Counted from the first letter of the stretch, positions 38,743-47,997 are shown. The stretch: 64,000 nucleotides of DNA from Pseudomonas sp. BGr12 (GCF_030272895.1 NZ_JALRNF010000008.1:1-64000), one strand, 5' to 3'. The notes: generated from the sequence alone by a model not told the origin. Translations and numbers: made by a program.

Positions 38743-39645
38743 ATGCTCGGATTGCTACCCGCGCCGGTGCGCGGGGTGATTGCCTCGTTGTTGCTGGGGC
38801 TCAACACCATCGTCTGCTGTACCCCGTTGTTCATCGTCAGCCTGTTCAAGCTGTGCCTGCCGTTCGCGGCGGCGCAGCGGGTCACCGACGCGTTGATGCG
38901 CCACATCCACGAAGCCTGGATCAGCAACAACAACGCCTGGATCAACCGGCTGGGCAAGGCCCGCTGGCAGGTCCAGGGCCTGGCCGGGCTGGACTACCAG
39001 CACAGCTACCTGATCACCAGCAACCACCAGAGCTGGGTGGATATCCTGGTGCTGCAGTACGTGCTCAACCGGCGGATCCGGCCGCTGAAATTCTTCCTCA
39101 AGCAAGTGCTGATCTGGGTGCCGGTTATCGGCCTGGCCTGGTGGGCCCTGGGCTTCCCGTTCATGAAGCGCTACTCCAAGGCATACCTGGCCAAGCACCC
39201 GGAAAAGGCCGGCAAGGACCTGGAAACCACCCGCCGCACCTGTGCAAAGTTCAGCGGAAAGCCCACCGCCATCTTCAACTTTGCCGAAGGCACGCGCTTC
39301 ACCCGGGAAAAGCACCGTCAGCAGCAATCGCCCTACAAGCACCTGCTCAAGCCCAAGGCCGGCGGCATCGCCTTCGTGCTGGACGCCATGGGCGAGCAAT
39401 TGCAGTCGATCGTCAACGTCACCCTGCACTACCCGGCCGGCGCGCCGGGTTTCTGGGACCTGTTGTGCGGACGGGTGAAGCACGTCGTGGTGCAGCTTGA
39501 AGAGGTGCAGATTCCGGCCGAATTCCTGGGCAAGAACTACGACCAGGACCAAGCCTATCGCCTGGCCTTCCAGCAGTGGATCAACCAGCTCTGGCAGGAC
39601 AAGGACGACCTGCTGGAACGTCTGCAACGCAGCACCACCGCCTGA
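38743..39645 (+). CDS. PlsC-type acyltransferase (YihG-like)
   Basis: This 300-residue protein has an N-terminal membrane helix (about 7-40) and an acyltransferase domain with NHQSWVDI (H-x4-D motif I), the LKFFLKQVLIWVPVIG segment and FAEGTRFT (motif III). The type matches YihG/LCLAT-like lysophospholipid acyltransferases. The ATG at 38743 is chosen over a TTG two codons earlier. It starts 2 nt after pta ends, so the two are one transcription unit. Confidence 0.88.
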   Translation: MLGLLPAPVRGVIASLLLGLNTIVCCTPLFIVSLFKLCLPFAAAQRVTDALMRHIHEAWISNNNAWINRLGKARWQVQGLAGLDYQHSYLITSNHQSWVDILVLQYVLNRRIRPLKFFLKQVLIWVPVIGLAWWALGFPFMKRYSKAYLAKHPEKAGKDLETTRRTCAKFSGKPTAIFNFAEGTRFTREKHRQQQSPYKHLLKPKAGGIAFVLDAMGEQLQSIVNVTLHYPAGAPGFWDLLCGRVKHVVVQLEEVQIPAEFLGKNYDQDQAYRLAFQQWINQLWQDKDDLLERLQRSTTA

Positions 39646-39800
39646 TCGACGCGGAAACTCAACCAAGGGGGGAGATTTTCTTCTCCCTGGGACTGAGACA
39701 GATCAACAGAAAGTCTCCCCGCCGCCCACGAACGCTCGTTCAGCATCTATGCTCTATTCCCACGATGTTTCTCAATAGCCATCACACGGAATGTAAGCCT

Positions 39801-40379
39801 ATGAAACCCTTGCGTAACCTGACCCACGCCATCGCGCTGGCTTCGCTCATGTCTGCAGCCAGCTTCTCGGTGCAGGCAGCCGATATTCTGATCGACGGTA
39901 TCGCCAGTGAAAGTATCGTGGACACCAAGGTCCTGGCCATCGACATGGACAAGCGCCTGGTAACAGTAGAGGGCCCCGATAACACCCAGGTGCCTATCCA
40001 GCTGAGCGAAAACGCCAAGGACCTGCACAACCTCAAGGTCGGCGATCTGGTCAATGTGAAGGTCAACCGCTCCGTAGCGACCGTGCTCAATACCGAAGTG
40101 GGAGCTGAGCCGGGTGTCAGCAAGGAAGCCGGCGTGATCCGCGCTACCAAGGACAACCCCAACCCGGGCGGCGAAGCCTTCCGCCAGGTCAAGGTCACCT
40201 CGAAGATCACCGACATCGACCTGAAGAAGCACGAAGTCACCCTGCTGCCGCCTGAAGGCCCGAAAAAGGTGGTGAAGGTCGAAGATCCGGAGCTGCAGGC
40301 GCGGATGAAAAATCTCAAGGTGGGTCAGACCGTCGATATGGTCTTTACCGACGTGCTGAAGATCACCACCAAGCACTGA
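39801..40379 (+). CDS. Exported hypothetical protein
   Basis: This 192-residue protein has a clear signal peptide (about 1-26, ending SVQAAD). The mature part has two repeat-like beta segments: VDTKVLAIDMDKRLVTVEGP with NLKVGDLVNVKV, and VTSKITDIDLKKHEVTLLPP with NLKVGQTVDMVF. This indicates an internal duplication of a small beta domain of about 70 residues. Periplasmic location is likely; no function is known to me. Confidence 0.8.
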   Translation: MKPLRNLTHAIALASLMSAASFSVQAADILIDGIASESIVDTKVLAIDMDKRLVTVEGPDNTQVPIQLSENAKDLHNLKVGDLVNVKVNRSVATVLNTEVGAEPGVSKEAGVIRATKDNPNPGGEAFRQVKVTSKITDIDLKKHEVTLLPPEGPKKVVKVEDPELQARMKNLKVGQTVDMVFTDVLKITTKH

Positions 40380-40422
40380 GTCCGAATCATCGCGCCCCTG
40401 CGCCAGGCAGCGATCGACTGCA

Positions 40423-40494
40423 TGTAGGAGCGGGCTTGCCCCGCGATTGCGTACCGTCAGGTGTATCGTATCGCGGGGCAAGCCCGCTCCTACA
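40423..40494. repeat. REP pair (BIME-like)
   Basis: Two facing REP cores (tgtaggagcgggcttgcccc and its inverse ending ctcctaca) are separated by about 25 nt. They lie between the convergent exported-protein and OmpA-lipoprotein genes. Confidence 0.85.
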
Positions 40495-40513
40495 GATCGC
40501 AATCGGGCATCAA

Positions 40514-40542
40514 TAAAAAAGGGAGCTTGCGCTCCCCTTTTT
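40514..40542. terminator. Intrinsic terminator, bidirectional
   Basis: An A-run, GGGAGC/GCTCCC stem with a TTGC loop, and a T-run are found just before the OmpA-lipoprotein stop. It can end both convergent transcripts. Confidence 0.85.
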
Positions 40543-40557
40543 CACATCCCTTGAACC

Positions 40558-41253
40558 TTACTGGTACTGCTGGCCAGGAATCGGCTTGAGGTTGACCTCG
40601 ACACGACGGTTCTGCGCACGGCCATTGGCGTCGGCGTTGCTGGCGATCGGCTGGTCCGGGCCCAGGCCGCGAGCACTTACGCGGCTGGCATCGACGCCCT
40701 GGGAGGTCAGGTAGGAGACCACCGACTGGGCGCGGCGCTGGGACAGGTCCATGTTGTGCTGGCGGCTGCCGGTGCTGTCGGTGTAGCCGACCACTTCAAT
40801 GGTGTTCTGGTTGAACTGCTTGAAGGAGTTCGCCAGGTTGTTCAGCGGCGAGTAGAAACTTGGAGCGATGTTCGCCGAATCGGTAGCGAAGGTAATGTTA
40901 CCCGGCATGATCAGCTTGATCTGGTCGCCTTCACGCTGAACTTCGACACCGGTGTTGGCCATGCTGGCACGCAGGGCGGCTTCCTGCTTGTCGGCATAGT
41001 AGCCGTAGCCAGCAGCTGCGGCACCCACGGCAGCGGCGCCGATCAGCGCACCCTTGCCACGGTTGTCATGGTCGATGGCAGCACCGGCGATGGCACCAGC
41101 CAGTGCGCCCAGGCCGCCGTACTTGGCGGTCTTGCTCATCCCGGTGGAGCCTTGTTGTGCCTGACCCTGGTTGTCGTATTGGCCGGGAGCGGCGCAGCCG
41201 GTCATCAGGGCGGCAGCGGTAGCGACGATAATCAAACGACGCATGGTGAACAT
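40558..41253 (-). CDS. OmpA-family outer membrane lipoprotein (YiaD-like)
   Basis: This 231-residue protein has a lipoprotein signal (LMTGC, lipidated Cys about 20), a glycine-zipper region (about 45-85, GGLGALAGAIAGAAID) and a C-terminal OmpA peptidoglycan-binding domain (TFATDSANIAPSFY; VVGYTDSTGSRQHNMDLSQRRAQSV; NRRVEV). It anchors the outer membrane to murein. The ATG at 41253 has an AGGAG site seven bases upstream. Confidence 0.92.
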   Translation of the reverse strand: MFTMRRLIIVATAAALMTGCAAPGQYDNQGQAQQGSTGMSKTAKYGGLGALAGAIAGAAIDHDNRGKGALIGAAAVGAAAAGYGYYADKQEAALRASMANTGVEVQREGDQIKLIMPGNITFATDSANIAPSFYSPLNNLANSFKQFNQNTIEVVGYTDSTGSRQHNMDLSQRRAQSVVSYLTSQGVDASRVSARGLGPDQPIASNADANGRAQNRRVEVNLKPIPGQQYQ

Positions 41254-41345
41254 GGACAAGCTCCTACAGAAATTCGAATTGCGGACCGCGCTGCGGACCG
41301 ACGCGAGCCTTAGACAGTAAAACGACAAAAAAATTCCCTGGACGC

Positions 41346-41990
41346 TCAGGCCCGGACGAACGGGTTCTGGCGCATTTCGTCACCCAGGCGGGTATCCGGA
41401 CCATGGCCGGTGACCACCGTGGCTTCTTCATCCAGGCTGTACAGACGCTGCTTGATCGAACGAACGATGGTCGCCTGGTCGCCTCCCCACAGATCGGTGC
41501 GACCAATACCACGGCGGAACAGCGTGTCGCCTGCGATCAGCAACTTGGCATCGGCGAACCAGAAACTCATCGACCCCGGCGTGTGTCCCGGAGTATGCAG
41601 GGCCACGCCACAGCCACAGGCCAGTTCCTCGTCGTCGGCCAGCCAGCGATCCGGCGACGGCACCGGGGTGTAGGGCACGCCGAACATCTGGCACTGCATC
41701 TCCAGGTTGTCCCAGAGGAACTGGTCGTCCTTGTGCAGGTGCAGGGTGGCGCCGGTCTTCTCCTTCAACTGCCCGGAGGCGAGGAAGTGGTCCAGATGCG
41801 CGTGGGTATGGATGATGCTCACCAGCTTCAGGCCATGGGCCTCCAGGCGGGCGATGATCTGCTCATGATTGCCGCCCGGGTCGACGACAATGGCCTTCTT
41901 GCTGATCGGGTCGCCGATGATGGTGCAATTGCACTGCAGGGGGCCTACGGGGAAGGTTTCTCGAATGAGCTTGGGCTGAGCGGCTTGCAT
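41346..41990 (-). CDS. Metallo-beta-lactamase-fold hydrolase (GloB/YcbL-like)
   Basis: This 214-residue enzyme has THAHLDH (metal site), HTPGHTPGS, AGDTLF and GHGPDT, the full MBL-fold ligand set. NCTIIGDPISKKAIVVDPGG is the start of the glyoxalase II-like branch. The likely activity is thioester hydrolysis such as S-lactoylglutathione. The ATG at 41990 starts the conserved region. Confidence 0.88.
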   Translation of the reverse strand: MQAAQPKLIRETFPVGPLQCNCTIIGDPISKKAIVVDPGGNHEQIIARLEAHGLKLVSIIHTHAHLDHFLASGQLKEKTGATLHLHKDDQFLWDNLEMQCQMFGVPYTPVPSPDRWLADDEELACGCGVALHTPGHTPGSMSFWFADAKLLIAGDTLFRRGIGRTDLWGGDQATIVRSIKQRLYSLDEEATVVTGHGPDTRLGDEMRQNPFVRA

Positions 41991-42075
41991 GGGTGTACCG
42001 GGAAGGAAGTGAGATAAACGGATCGATGCCACTTCATAACCTCAATTGACGCCGCTGACCAGCCCCAACCATCAA

Positions 42076-42768
42076 TCAAGGCAGGTAAAGCCTGAACACC
42101 CCGCCGCCCAGCACCCCGCCATTGGCAATCTCGATCCGCCCCTTGATCCCGTCGCGCTCATGCAGCGCAGCAATGCGCGCGGCGAAGTACAACCCCAGGC
42201 CCGTGCTGCCGCTCTGCCCGTCGATGCCCTGCACATACGCTTGCTGGCGCTCCAGCATGCGCAGGGGAAAACCCGGGCCGTCGTCGTTGATGGTCAGGAC
42301 CAGTTGCTCGTCTTCGTCGCTGACGCTGATCAGCAGGGTGTGGCCGGCATAGCGAATGGCATTGTTGAGGATGTTGGCGACCACCGAGCCGACCAGTTCG
42401 CGATCGAAAAAGCCCAGGGGGCTGGCCGTCTCGATACGCCAGCTGGCGAGGATGTCGCGGTGCTGCAGCAGGTTCTGCTGCGCGGCCAGCTGGGCCTCGA
42501 TGAAGTCGTCCAGTTCATGGTAGTCCGGGCACATGGGCAACTGGTTGACGCCCAGCTTGTACAGCCCCAACAGCTGCACCAGCATGCCGTTGAGGTGGGT
42601 GAATTCGTGCTCGATCACCCCCTGCTCGCTACCACTGCGCTGGCCTTCGGGCAGGCGCGCCAGCCACTGGCTGTGTGCCTGGGTCAGGGCCGCCAGGGAA
42701 TTCTTCATGTCATGCACGGTGGAGGCGATCACCGTGGAAAAATCCAGCCCCTGATTGTCCTGGTTCAT
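42076..42768 (-). CDS. Soluble sensor histidine kinase
   Basis: This 230-residue kinase has an H-box (TVHDMKNSLAAL, His19), N-box (NILNNAIRYA), and G-boxes (DDGPGF, GSTGLGLYFA). It has neither membrane helix nor sensor domain, so its input must come from a partner. It starts 4 nt inside the 3' end of the upstream TPR response regulator, implying coupled translation and a dedicated kinase-regulator pair. Confidence 0.88.
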   Translation of the reverse strand: MNQDNQGLDFSTVIASTVHDMKNSLAALTQAHSQWLARLPEGQRSGSEQGVIEHEFTHLNGMLVQLLGLYKLGVNQLPMCPDYHELDDFIEAQLAAQQNLLQHRDILASWRIETASPLGFFDRELVGSVVANILNNAIRYAGHTLLISVSDEDEQLVLTINDDGPGFPLRMLERQQAYVQGIDGQSGSTGLGLYFAARIAALHERDGIKGRIEIANGGVLGGGVFRLYLP

Positions 42769-44372
42769 GCGCCAAATGCCCGTTGATGCAGTTTGCGATA
42801 GCGCTCGTAACGGCTGTCGCTTTCCGGAATACCGGCCACGCAGGTCAGGCTGGCGCGGCATTCTTCCATGATCGCCAGAGGTGGCGTTTCACCGCCGATG
42901 CGCAGCAGCGCCTGGGCTGTGTTGAGGGCGATACTGATGTTCTTCGGTTGCAGTTTCAGGGCACGACGGAACAGTGCCAGTGCCTCGCCGAGTTGATTGC
43001 CCTGGTAATTGCGCACGCCCTGGCGGTTGAGATCGACCGCTTCGGTCACGGCATTGAGCACCGTTGGGTCGTCGGTCAGGCGCGAGACGCTTTGCATCAC
43101 CTTGGGGTCGTCGCCGTAGGTTTCCACGCAACCTTTGAGGATCGCGGTACTGGCCGTTTCCTGGCCCAGTTGCTGCAACTGGGTCGCCACCACCAGCGCC
43201 GCTTCCACGGAGAAGAATTGCTCCATCTTGTCCAGCCGGGCCATGGCCTGCTCGGTCAGCTTGGCGGCGGTATCAGGGTCGCCGGCCTGCTGCAGGCTGG
43301 CGGCTTTCATCAACCGGGCACGCACCTGCAAGCCCTGGTCTTCGGCGTTCTCCTTGGCCACTTCACTGAGCACCGTGTTGATCTCGACCCGGGTGCGTGC
43401 ATCCAGGCCATTGCCGGCATTCTTGCTCATCAATGCCTGGACCAGTCCCAGGTTGCTCTCCGGGCTCTTGTAGCGCGAGCTCTGGCCCTGGTTGACGGCA
43501 TGCCGGTAGGCCTTGGAGGACGTCTCGAAGTCATTGTTGCTCAGGGCCAGCTTGCCCAGCATCATCTGCCGGCGCACCGCCAGCGGCGACAGACGCACGG
43601 CTTCTTCGAGCACACCCTGGGCACGCTTGTTCTCCCCCAGGGCCATCAACACCTCGGCCAGCCCGTCATACAGGCCGGGCATCATCGGGAACGCCTTGAG
43701 CGCCTGCTCGTACACGCCCTGGGCCTGGGCAAACTGATTGCGCTTGAACAACAGGCCGCCCAGGGCGGCATAGGCCCAGGGCGTCGCCCGACTGGCGATG
43801 ATGGCGGTGAGGAATTTACCCAGCTCGTCATGACGGTTCAGGTCGCGCAAGGCGTCGGCACGGTAGCGCAGGCACAGTGGGGCAAAACGCGGGTCTCGCT
43901 TGCACAGCTCGGCGCAGGCGGCCAACACCTCGGCCGGGCGGCCACGGTCCAGGGCCTGGAGGATCGGCTTGAGCAGGGTCTTGCGCTGCACCAGCTTTTC
44001 CAGGCGCTGGGCCAGGCCGATGCGGTTGAACGGCTTGGTCAGGTAGGCGTCCGGCTCATGTTCCAGGGCACTGAGCACGATCGCCTGGCTGCTTTCGGCG
44101 GTGACCATGATGAATACGCACTCATGGCTGATCAGTTTGTCGAGGATCAGGTCTTCGAGCACCTGCTGGCCGTTCTTCTTGCCGTCGCCCAGGTGAAAGT
44201 CCTGGAGGATGAAGTCGTAGCGTTTCTGCGAGCACATGCGCAGGGCCTGCTCGCCACTGTCGGCAGTGTCGACATCCCGCACGCCCAGTTCGCGGAGCAT
44301 GGAGCGGGCCGAACTGCGAAAATCGGAAAAGTCATCGACGATCAAAAAGCTTTTCTGGCTGTAGACCTGCAT
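42765..44372 (-). CDS. Response regulator with TPR output domain
   Basis: This 535-residue protein has an N-terminal receiver (about 7-125, acidic DD13-14, phospho-acceptor Asp58 in ILQDFH, Lys in LTKPF) and a long TPR-like helical region (about 180-530, including AYAALGGLLFKRNQFAQAQGVY). There is no DNA-binding domain, so output is by protein-protein contact. The ATG at 44372 starts the receiver. It overlaps the kinase gene by 4 nt. Confidence 0.88.
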   Translation of the reverse strand: MQVYSQKSFLIVDDFSDFRSSARSMLRELGVRDVDTADSGEQALRMCSQKRYDFILQDFHLGDGKKNGQQVLEDLILDKLISHECVFIMVTAESSQAIVLSALEHEPDAYLTKPFNRIGLAQRLEKLVQRKTLLKPILQALDRGRPAEVLAACAELCKRDPRFAPLCLRYRADALRDLNRHDELGKFLTAIIASRATPWAYAALGGLLFKRNQFAQAQGVYEQALKAFPMMPGLYDGLAEVLMALGENKRAQGVLEEAVRLSPLAVRRQMMLGKLALSNNDFETSSKAYRHAVNQGQSSRYKSPESNLGLVQALMSKNAGNGLDARTRVEINTVLSEVAKENAEDQGLQVRARLMKAASLQQAGDPDTAAKLTEQAMARLDKMEQFFSVEAALVVATQLQQLGQETASTAILKGCVETYGDDPKVMQSVSRLTDDPTVLNAVTEAVDLNRQGVRNYQGNQLGEALALFRRALKLQPKNISIALNTAQALLRIGGETPPLAIMEECRASLTCVAGIPESDSRYERYRKLHQRAFGA

Positions 44373-44431
44373 CCACCAAACCTGACATGGCAAATAAAAA
44401 AAAGGATGCACGGACCGCTGCCATCACAGCG

Positions 44432-44608
44432 GTCGACTTCCGGGACCAGGATGAACGCGTCGCCACCAATCCTGGCCACGCTATCGGCCGCGCGGAGCAT
44501 TTGCTTGAGCGGGATTGCCGTCGACATCAACACCTGATCGCCGACGGCGTGGTCGTTGCAGCCATTGAAGATTAATGGCAAGAAGCCATCTTCTTCTATC
44601 CTCCGGCG
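44432..44608 (-). pseudogene. Decayed fragment of a GGDEF domain
   Basis: Read on the minus strand, the frame gives RRRIEEDGFLPLIF, then NDHAVGDQVL, then LRAADSVARIGGDAFILVPEV. This follows the order of the diguanylate cyclase core, with GGDAF in place of GGDEF and about nine residues missing at the DxDxFK-I segment. About 70 C-terminal residues and everything upstream are missing. It lies in the 261-nt gap between the lysozyme-inhibitor gene and the TPR regulator. It cannot make c-di-GMP. Confidence 0.65.
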
Positions 44609-44633
44609 CCAGTAAAGCGCCGCCAGCCTGCGC

Positions 44634-45218
44634 TCAGCGCACCGCGGTGCAGGTGAGTTCCTGTCCGTACCACTTCACCTTGGCCTCACCTTGATGCTCC
44701 CAGAACTCGACGCCTTCGCGGCCATACTTGCTGCCACTGCCTGAACGCTGGGCGATGACGATGGTCTGGTCATCGCCATAGGTCAGCACCGCGGCCTGGG
44801 GATCGAGCTGGTTGTAGAACACTGCCGTGAAGGGCTTGCTGCCATCGTCACAGTCGAACTCGACCGCCGCCGGCACCTGCACCGCACCTGAGCGGATCTG
44901 CAATTCGACCAGGCGCACCTGGTACTGCTCGAGCACACAGGCGTCTGCATCGCTGGCCTTCCAGCACTCGTCGCGGCCCTTGATCCAGCCACGCTGGGTG
45001 GCTTTCAATTGCTTTTTGGTATCGCTGTCGGCCTGGTCAAGCGCGCGCTGGTAAAGGGCGGCGAGCTTTTGATCCAGTTCACTGAGCTGCGGACTCTGGC
45101 AGACCTTCAGCGCCATGCCCTCGGCCTTGTCACAGGAGAACGACGGCCCGTTGGCCGCCAGGGCCAGGCCTGTGGACAACAGGCAGGCCAGCAGCAACAG
45201 GGGGCGTGTAAGGGACAT
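44634..45218 (-). CDS. LprI-MliC fused lysozyme inhibitor, exported
   Basis: This 194-residue protein has a signal peptide (about 1-22, LALAANG). The N-terminal domain (about 28-100, CDKAEGMALKVCQSPQLSELDQKLAALY, DECW and CVLEQY) is LprI/DUF1311-like; the C-terminal domain (about 112-194, VEFDCDDGSKPFTAVF and EFWEHQGEAKVKWYG) matches MliC. Both domains inhibit C-type lysozymes in other bacteria. It would act in the periplasm against host or predator lysozyme. Confidence 0.83.
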   Translation of the reverse strand: MSLTRPLLLLACLLSTGLALAANGPSFSCDKAEGMALKVCQSPQLSELDQKLAALYQRALDQADSDTKKQLKATQRGWIKGRDECWKASDADACVLEQYQVRLVELQIRSGAVQVPAAVEFDCDDGSKPFTAVFYNQLDPQAAVLTYGDDQTIVIAQRSGSGSKYGREGVEFWEHQGEAKVKWYGQELTCTAVR

Positions 45219-45273
45219 GGGATCTCTCCAGAAGCGTCATTCTAGAGAGTACAGCAGATAGCGGCTGTTGCCG

Positions 45274-47997
45274 TCAGGACAACAGCCCCAAAGCCTTGGC
45301 CCGGGCGACGGCCTGGGTACGACGCTCGACACCCAGCTTGCTGTTGATATGACTGGCGTGGGTCTTGACCGTATGCAAGGAGATGAACAGCCGCTCGCTG
45401 ATTTCCTGGTTGGAGCAGCCTTGGGCGATCAGCTCCAGCACTGCCCGCTCCCGGGTGCTCAAGGCTTCGCAGCTGGTGCTGGCAGCCTCCTGGGTCTCCA
45501 GGGCCGGTAACAGGGCCAGCAGGCTCGTTTGAGCCGGGCTTGCCGGTTGGGCCAGCAATTGCTCGCGCAACCACAGCGGATGCTCGCGGAGCAATCGCTG
45601 GAAAGCTTGCAAGGCGCCGCCCCCGGCGGCCTCAAGGCTCAGCACGAGCAGGTCGCGGGCCTGGACTTCGGCATTACTGGCCAGCAGCAGGCAGATCCAC
45701 TGGCACAATGCCGTGGTGCTCAGCAGGTGCCCGCCGCTGGCCTGGCCACGCTCGACCAGTGCCTGCAAGCGTCGCCCGGCCTGTTCCCCGCGCCCCTGGG
45801 TCTGCTCCAGCAGCGCCTGCTGCAGCTCGATATGCAATGGCAGCAACGGGTGGAATTCCGGCGCGGCGGCCGCCTGCTCGCCACCGTAGGTCTGCCCCAG
45901 GCGCAACAGCCAGGATTCGGCCAGGTCGGTGCGGCCCTGGGCCAGCCAGAGTTCGCATTTGACCAGGGTAATCATCGCCAGATAGAAAATCGGCGGCACA
46001 TCCCAGATGTGCATCAGCCGCTCGGCCTCGGCCAGTTCGGCAAAGGCCTCGGCAAAGCGCCCCTCGCGACCGTCCAGCGTGGCGATCACGCAGTGACCGA
46101 TCAGCACGCTGATATCACGACAGGCCCGGGCCTCGACCAGGCCGGCACGCAGGCGGCTGCGCCCGGCCTCAGGCTGCAGGCGCGCAGCCAGCAGGTAGCC
46201 CTCGTACAGGGTCAGGCGCGCCCGCGCCGCATACAGGCGCTGCGCCGACAGCCCCTGCAAGCGCTGCAGGCCCTGGCGCACTTCATCCAGGGCGCGCAGC
46301 ACCTCGCCACGGGCATGCAGCACCCGGGCCCGGTCGTAATGGGCAAGGGCTTCGAACAACGGGTTACCGACCCGCTGGGCCAGCTCCAGGGCCTCGCGGT
46401 TCCAGCCGCGGGCGCGCCAGAAGTCGGCATCGGCGATGGCCAGGTTGGACAGCGTCGACAGGCACACCAGGCGTTGCCCATAGCGTTTGAACGGCAGGCT
46501 GTGCAGCGCTTCTGCGCAATAGGCCAGGGTCCGTTCGCGGTCGCCACGACCACGGGCAATGACCCCGCTCAGGGCCAGCCACTGGGCGAGCATGGACTTC
46601 TGTGCGGTTGCCGAGGGCGCCGGCAAGAAACGGCTCAGGTGACTGGCCAGCTCTTCGGCGGCATCGAGCTGCCCGGCCAGGCCCAGGGCCCAGCTGTACA
46701 GCACGATCAACCGCGGCGTGCTGATCAGCAAGCTGTCGGGCAGGTCCATTTTCCAGCGCAACAGCATGCCGACGTTCTGCTCGGCCAGCAGTTGCTCTTC
46801 CGACAGGTTCTGCACCAGGTTGGCGGCGACATCCAGGTGCCCCGCCCGCAGGGCCTGCTCCACCGCCTCGTCGAGCAGCCCCTGGCCATGAAACCAGCGA
46901 CAGGCGCGCAGGTGCAGGCTCGACAGCGGCAGGCTGGTCTGGCGACTGCGCAGCAGGTCGGAGAACAGGTGGTGATAACGGTACCAGCGGCCGTGCTCGT
47001 CCAGCGGCACCAGGAACACCTGGTGGGCCTGCAGGTAGCGGATGATCTCGGCGCTGTCGTGGCTCTCGCGCAGGGCGTCGCACAGCTCGGCGCAGAAGCG
47101 CTCCTGGCAGGCGGTGTCGTTGAGAAAGCCCTGGACCTCGCCCGGCAGGATGTCGATGACTTCTTCGAGCAGATAGTCGCGAATCAGCCCTTCGCCGCCA
47201 TGCAGTGCCTGGGGCAAGGTGCTGTCGGCGCCCGCCTCGCTGGCCGCCAGTTGCCAGAAGCGCAGGCCGGCCACCCAGCCGTCGCTGCGCTGGATCAGGT
47301 TGTCCAGCGCCTGGCCACGCAGGACCGTGGGCTGCTGGCCGAGCACCGCCAGCGATTCGTCAGGGGTCAGGCGCAGGTCCTGCTCGTTGAGTTCGAGCAA
47401 TTGCCGCGACAGGCGCAGGCGCGCCAGGTGCCAGTCCGGGCGCTGGCGGCTGGTGACCAGCAGCACCAGCCCCGCCGGCAGGTGGTTGAGGAAGAACTGC
47501 AGGCAGCGGTCGAGCACCGGGCCCTGGGCCAGGTGGTAGTCATCCAGCACCAGCAGCAAGGGATTGTGGGGCTGTAGATGACGGGCCAGTTCATCGAGCA
47601 GGCCATCGAGCCATTCTTCGAAGGCGAACGGCTGGTGGCGCTGGCGCATCTTCAGCAGGCCCAGGGCCTGGTTGCCCAGTGCCGGGCAGTACTGCTGCAG
47701 GCCTTCGAGCAGGCGTTCGAGAAAGCGCCCCGGGTCACTGTCGCGCCGGCTCAGGCCCAGCCACAGGCTGCTCCAGTGATTGGGAAGGCCCTGGCAGAAC
47801 TCCACGGCCAGCGAACTTTTACCGAAACCGGCCGGTGCATTGACCAGCAATAGCCGCCCGCCCAGCCCCGATTGCAAGCGCTTGCACAAACGCGCCCGCG
47901 GCACGTGCCCTTCCGGCAACGGCGGACGATAGAAGCGACCCTCCAGGACACTCATGGCCTGGTTGGCGAATCCTTGCGTACGGGACAGATCAGTCAT
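45274..47997 (-). CDS. MalT-like LuxR-family ATP-dependent regulator
   Basis: This 907-residue regulator has a STAND ATPase domain (Walker A APAGFGKSSL about 54-63; Walker B LLLVLDDYH about 143-151), a long TPR-like region (about 350-800) and a C-terminal LuxR HTH (LSTRERAVLELIAQGCSNQEISERLFISLHTVKTH). Regulators of this size sense an inducer through the TPR part. It lies just downstream of the DUF1329-DUF1302 genes on the same strand and probably controls them and the acyl-CoA ligase. Confidence 0.9.
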   Translation of the reverse strand: MTDLSRTQGFANQAMSVLEGRFYRPPLPEGHVPRARLCKRLQSGLGGRLLLVNAPAGFGKSSLAVEFCQGLPNHWSSLWLGLSRRDSDPGRFLERLLEGLQQYCPALGNQALGLLKMRQRHQPFAFEEWLDGLLDELARHLQPHNPLLLVLDDYHLAQGPVLDRCLQFFLNHLPAGLVLLVTSRQRPDWHLARLRLSRQLLELNEQDLRLTPDESLAVLGQQPTVLRGQALDNLIQRSDGWVAGLRFWQLAASEAGADSTLPQALHGGEGLIRDYLLEEVIDILPGEVQGFLNDTACQERFCAELCDALRESHDSAEIIRYLQAHQVFLVPLDEHGRWYRYHHLFSDLLRSRQTSLPLSSLHLRACRWFHGQGLLDEAVEQALRAGHLDVAANLVQNLSEEQLLAEQNVGMLLRWKMDLPDSLLISTPRLIVLYSWALGLAGQLDAAEELASHLSRFLPAPSATAQKSMLAQWLALSGVIARGRGDRERTLAYCAEALHSLPFKRYGQRLVCLSTLSNLAIADADFWRARGWNREALELAQRVGNPLFEALAHYDRARVLHARGEVLRALDEVRQGLQRLQGLSAQRLYAARARLTLYEGYLLAARLQPEAGRSRLRAGLVEARACRDISVLIGHCVIATLDGREGRFAEAFAELAEAERLMHIWDVPPIFYLAMITLVKCELWLAQGRTDLAESWLLRLGQTYGGEQAAAAPEFHPLLPLHIELQQALLEQTQGRGEQAGRRLQALVERGQASGGHLLSTTALCQWICLLLASNAEVQARDLLVLSLEAAGGGALQAFQRLLREHPLWLREQLLAQPASPAQTSLLALLPALETQEAASTSCEALSTRERAVLELIAQGCSNQEISERLFISLHTVKTHASHINSKLGVERRTQAVARAKALGLLS

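Noticed and set aside
44387..44575. A 62-codon plus-strand ORF in the gap before the TPR regulator
   Set aside because: The opposite strand carries ordered GGDEF motifs, which explains the open frame better.
45529..47577. A 682-codon plus-strand frame opposite the LuxR regulator
   Set aside because: Gln/Ala-rich composition without motifs; the minus strand encodes Walker motifs and a LuxR HTH.
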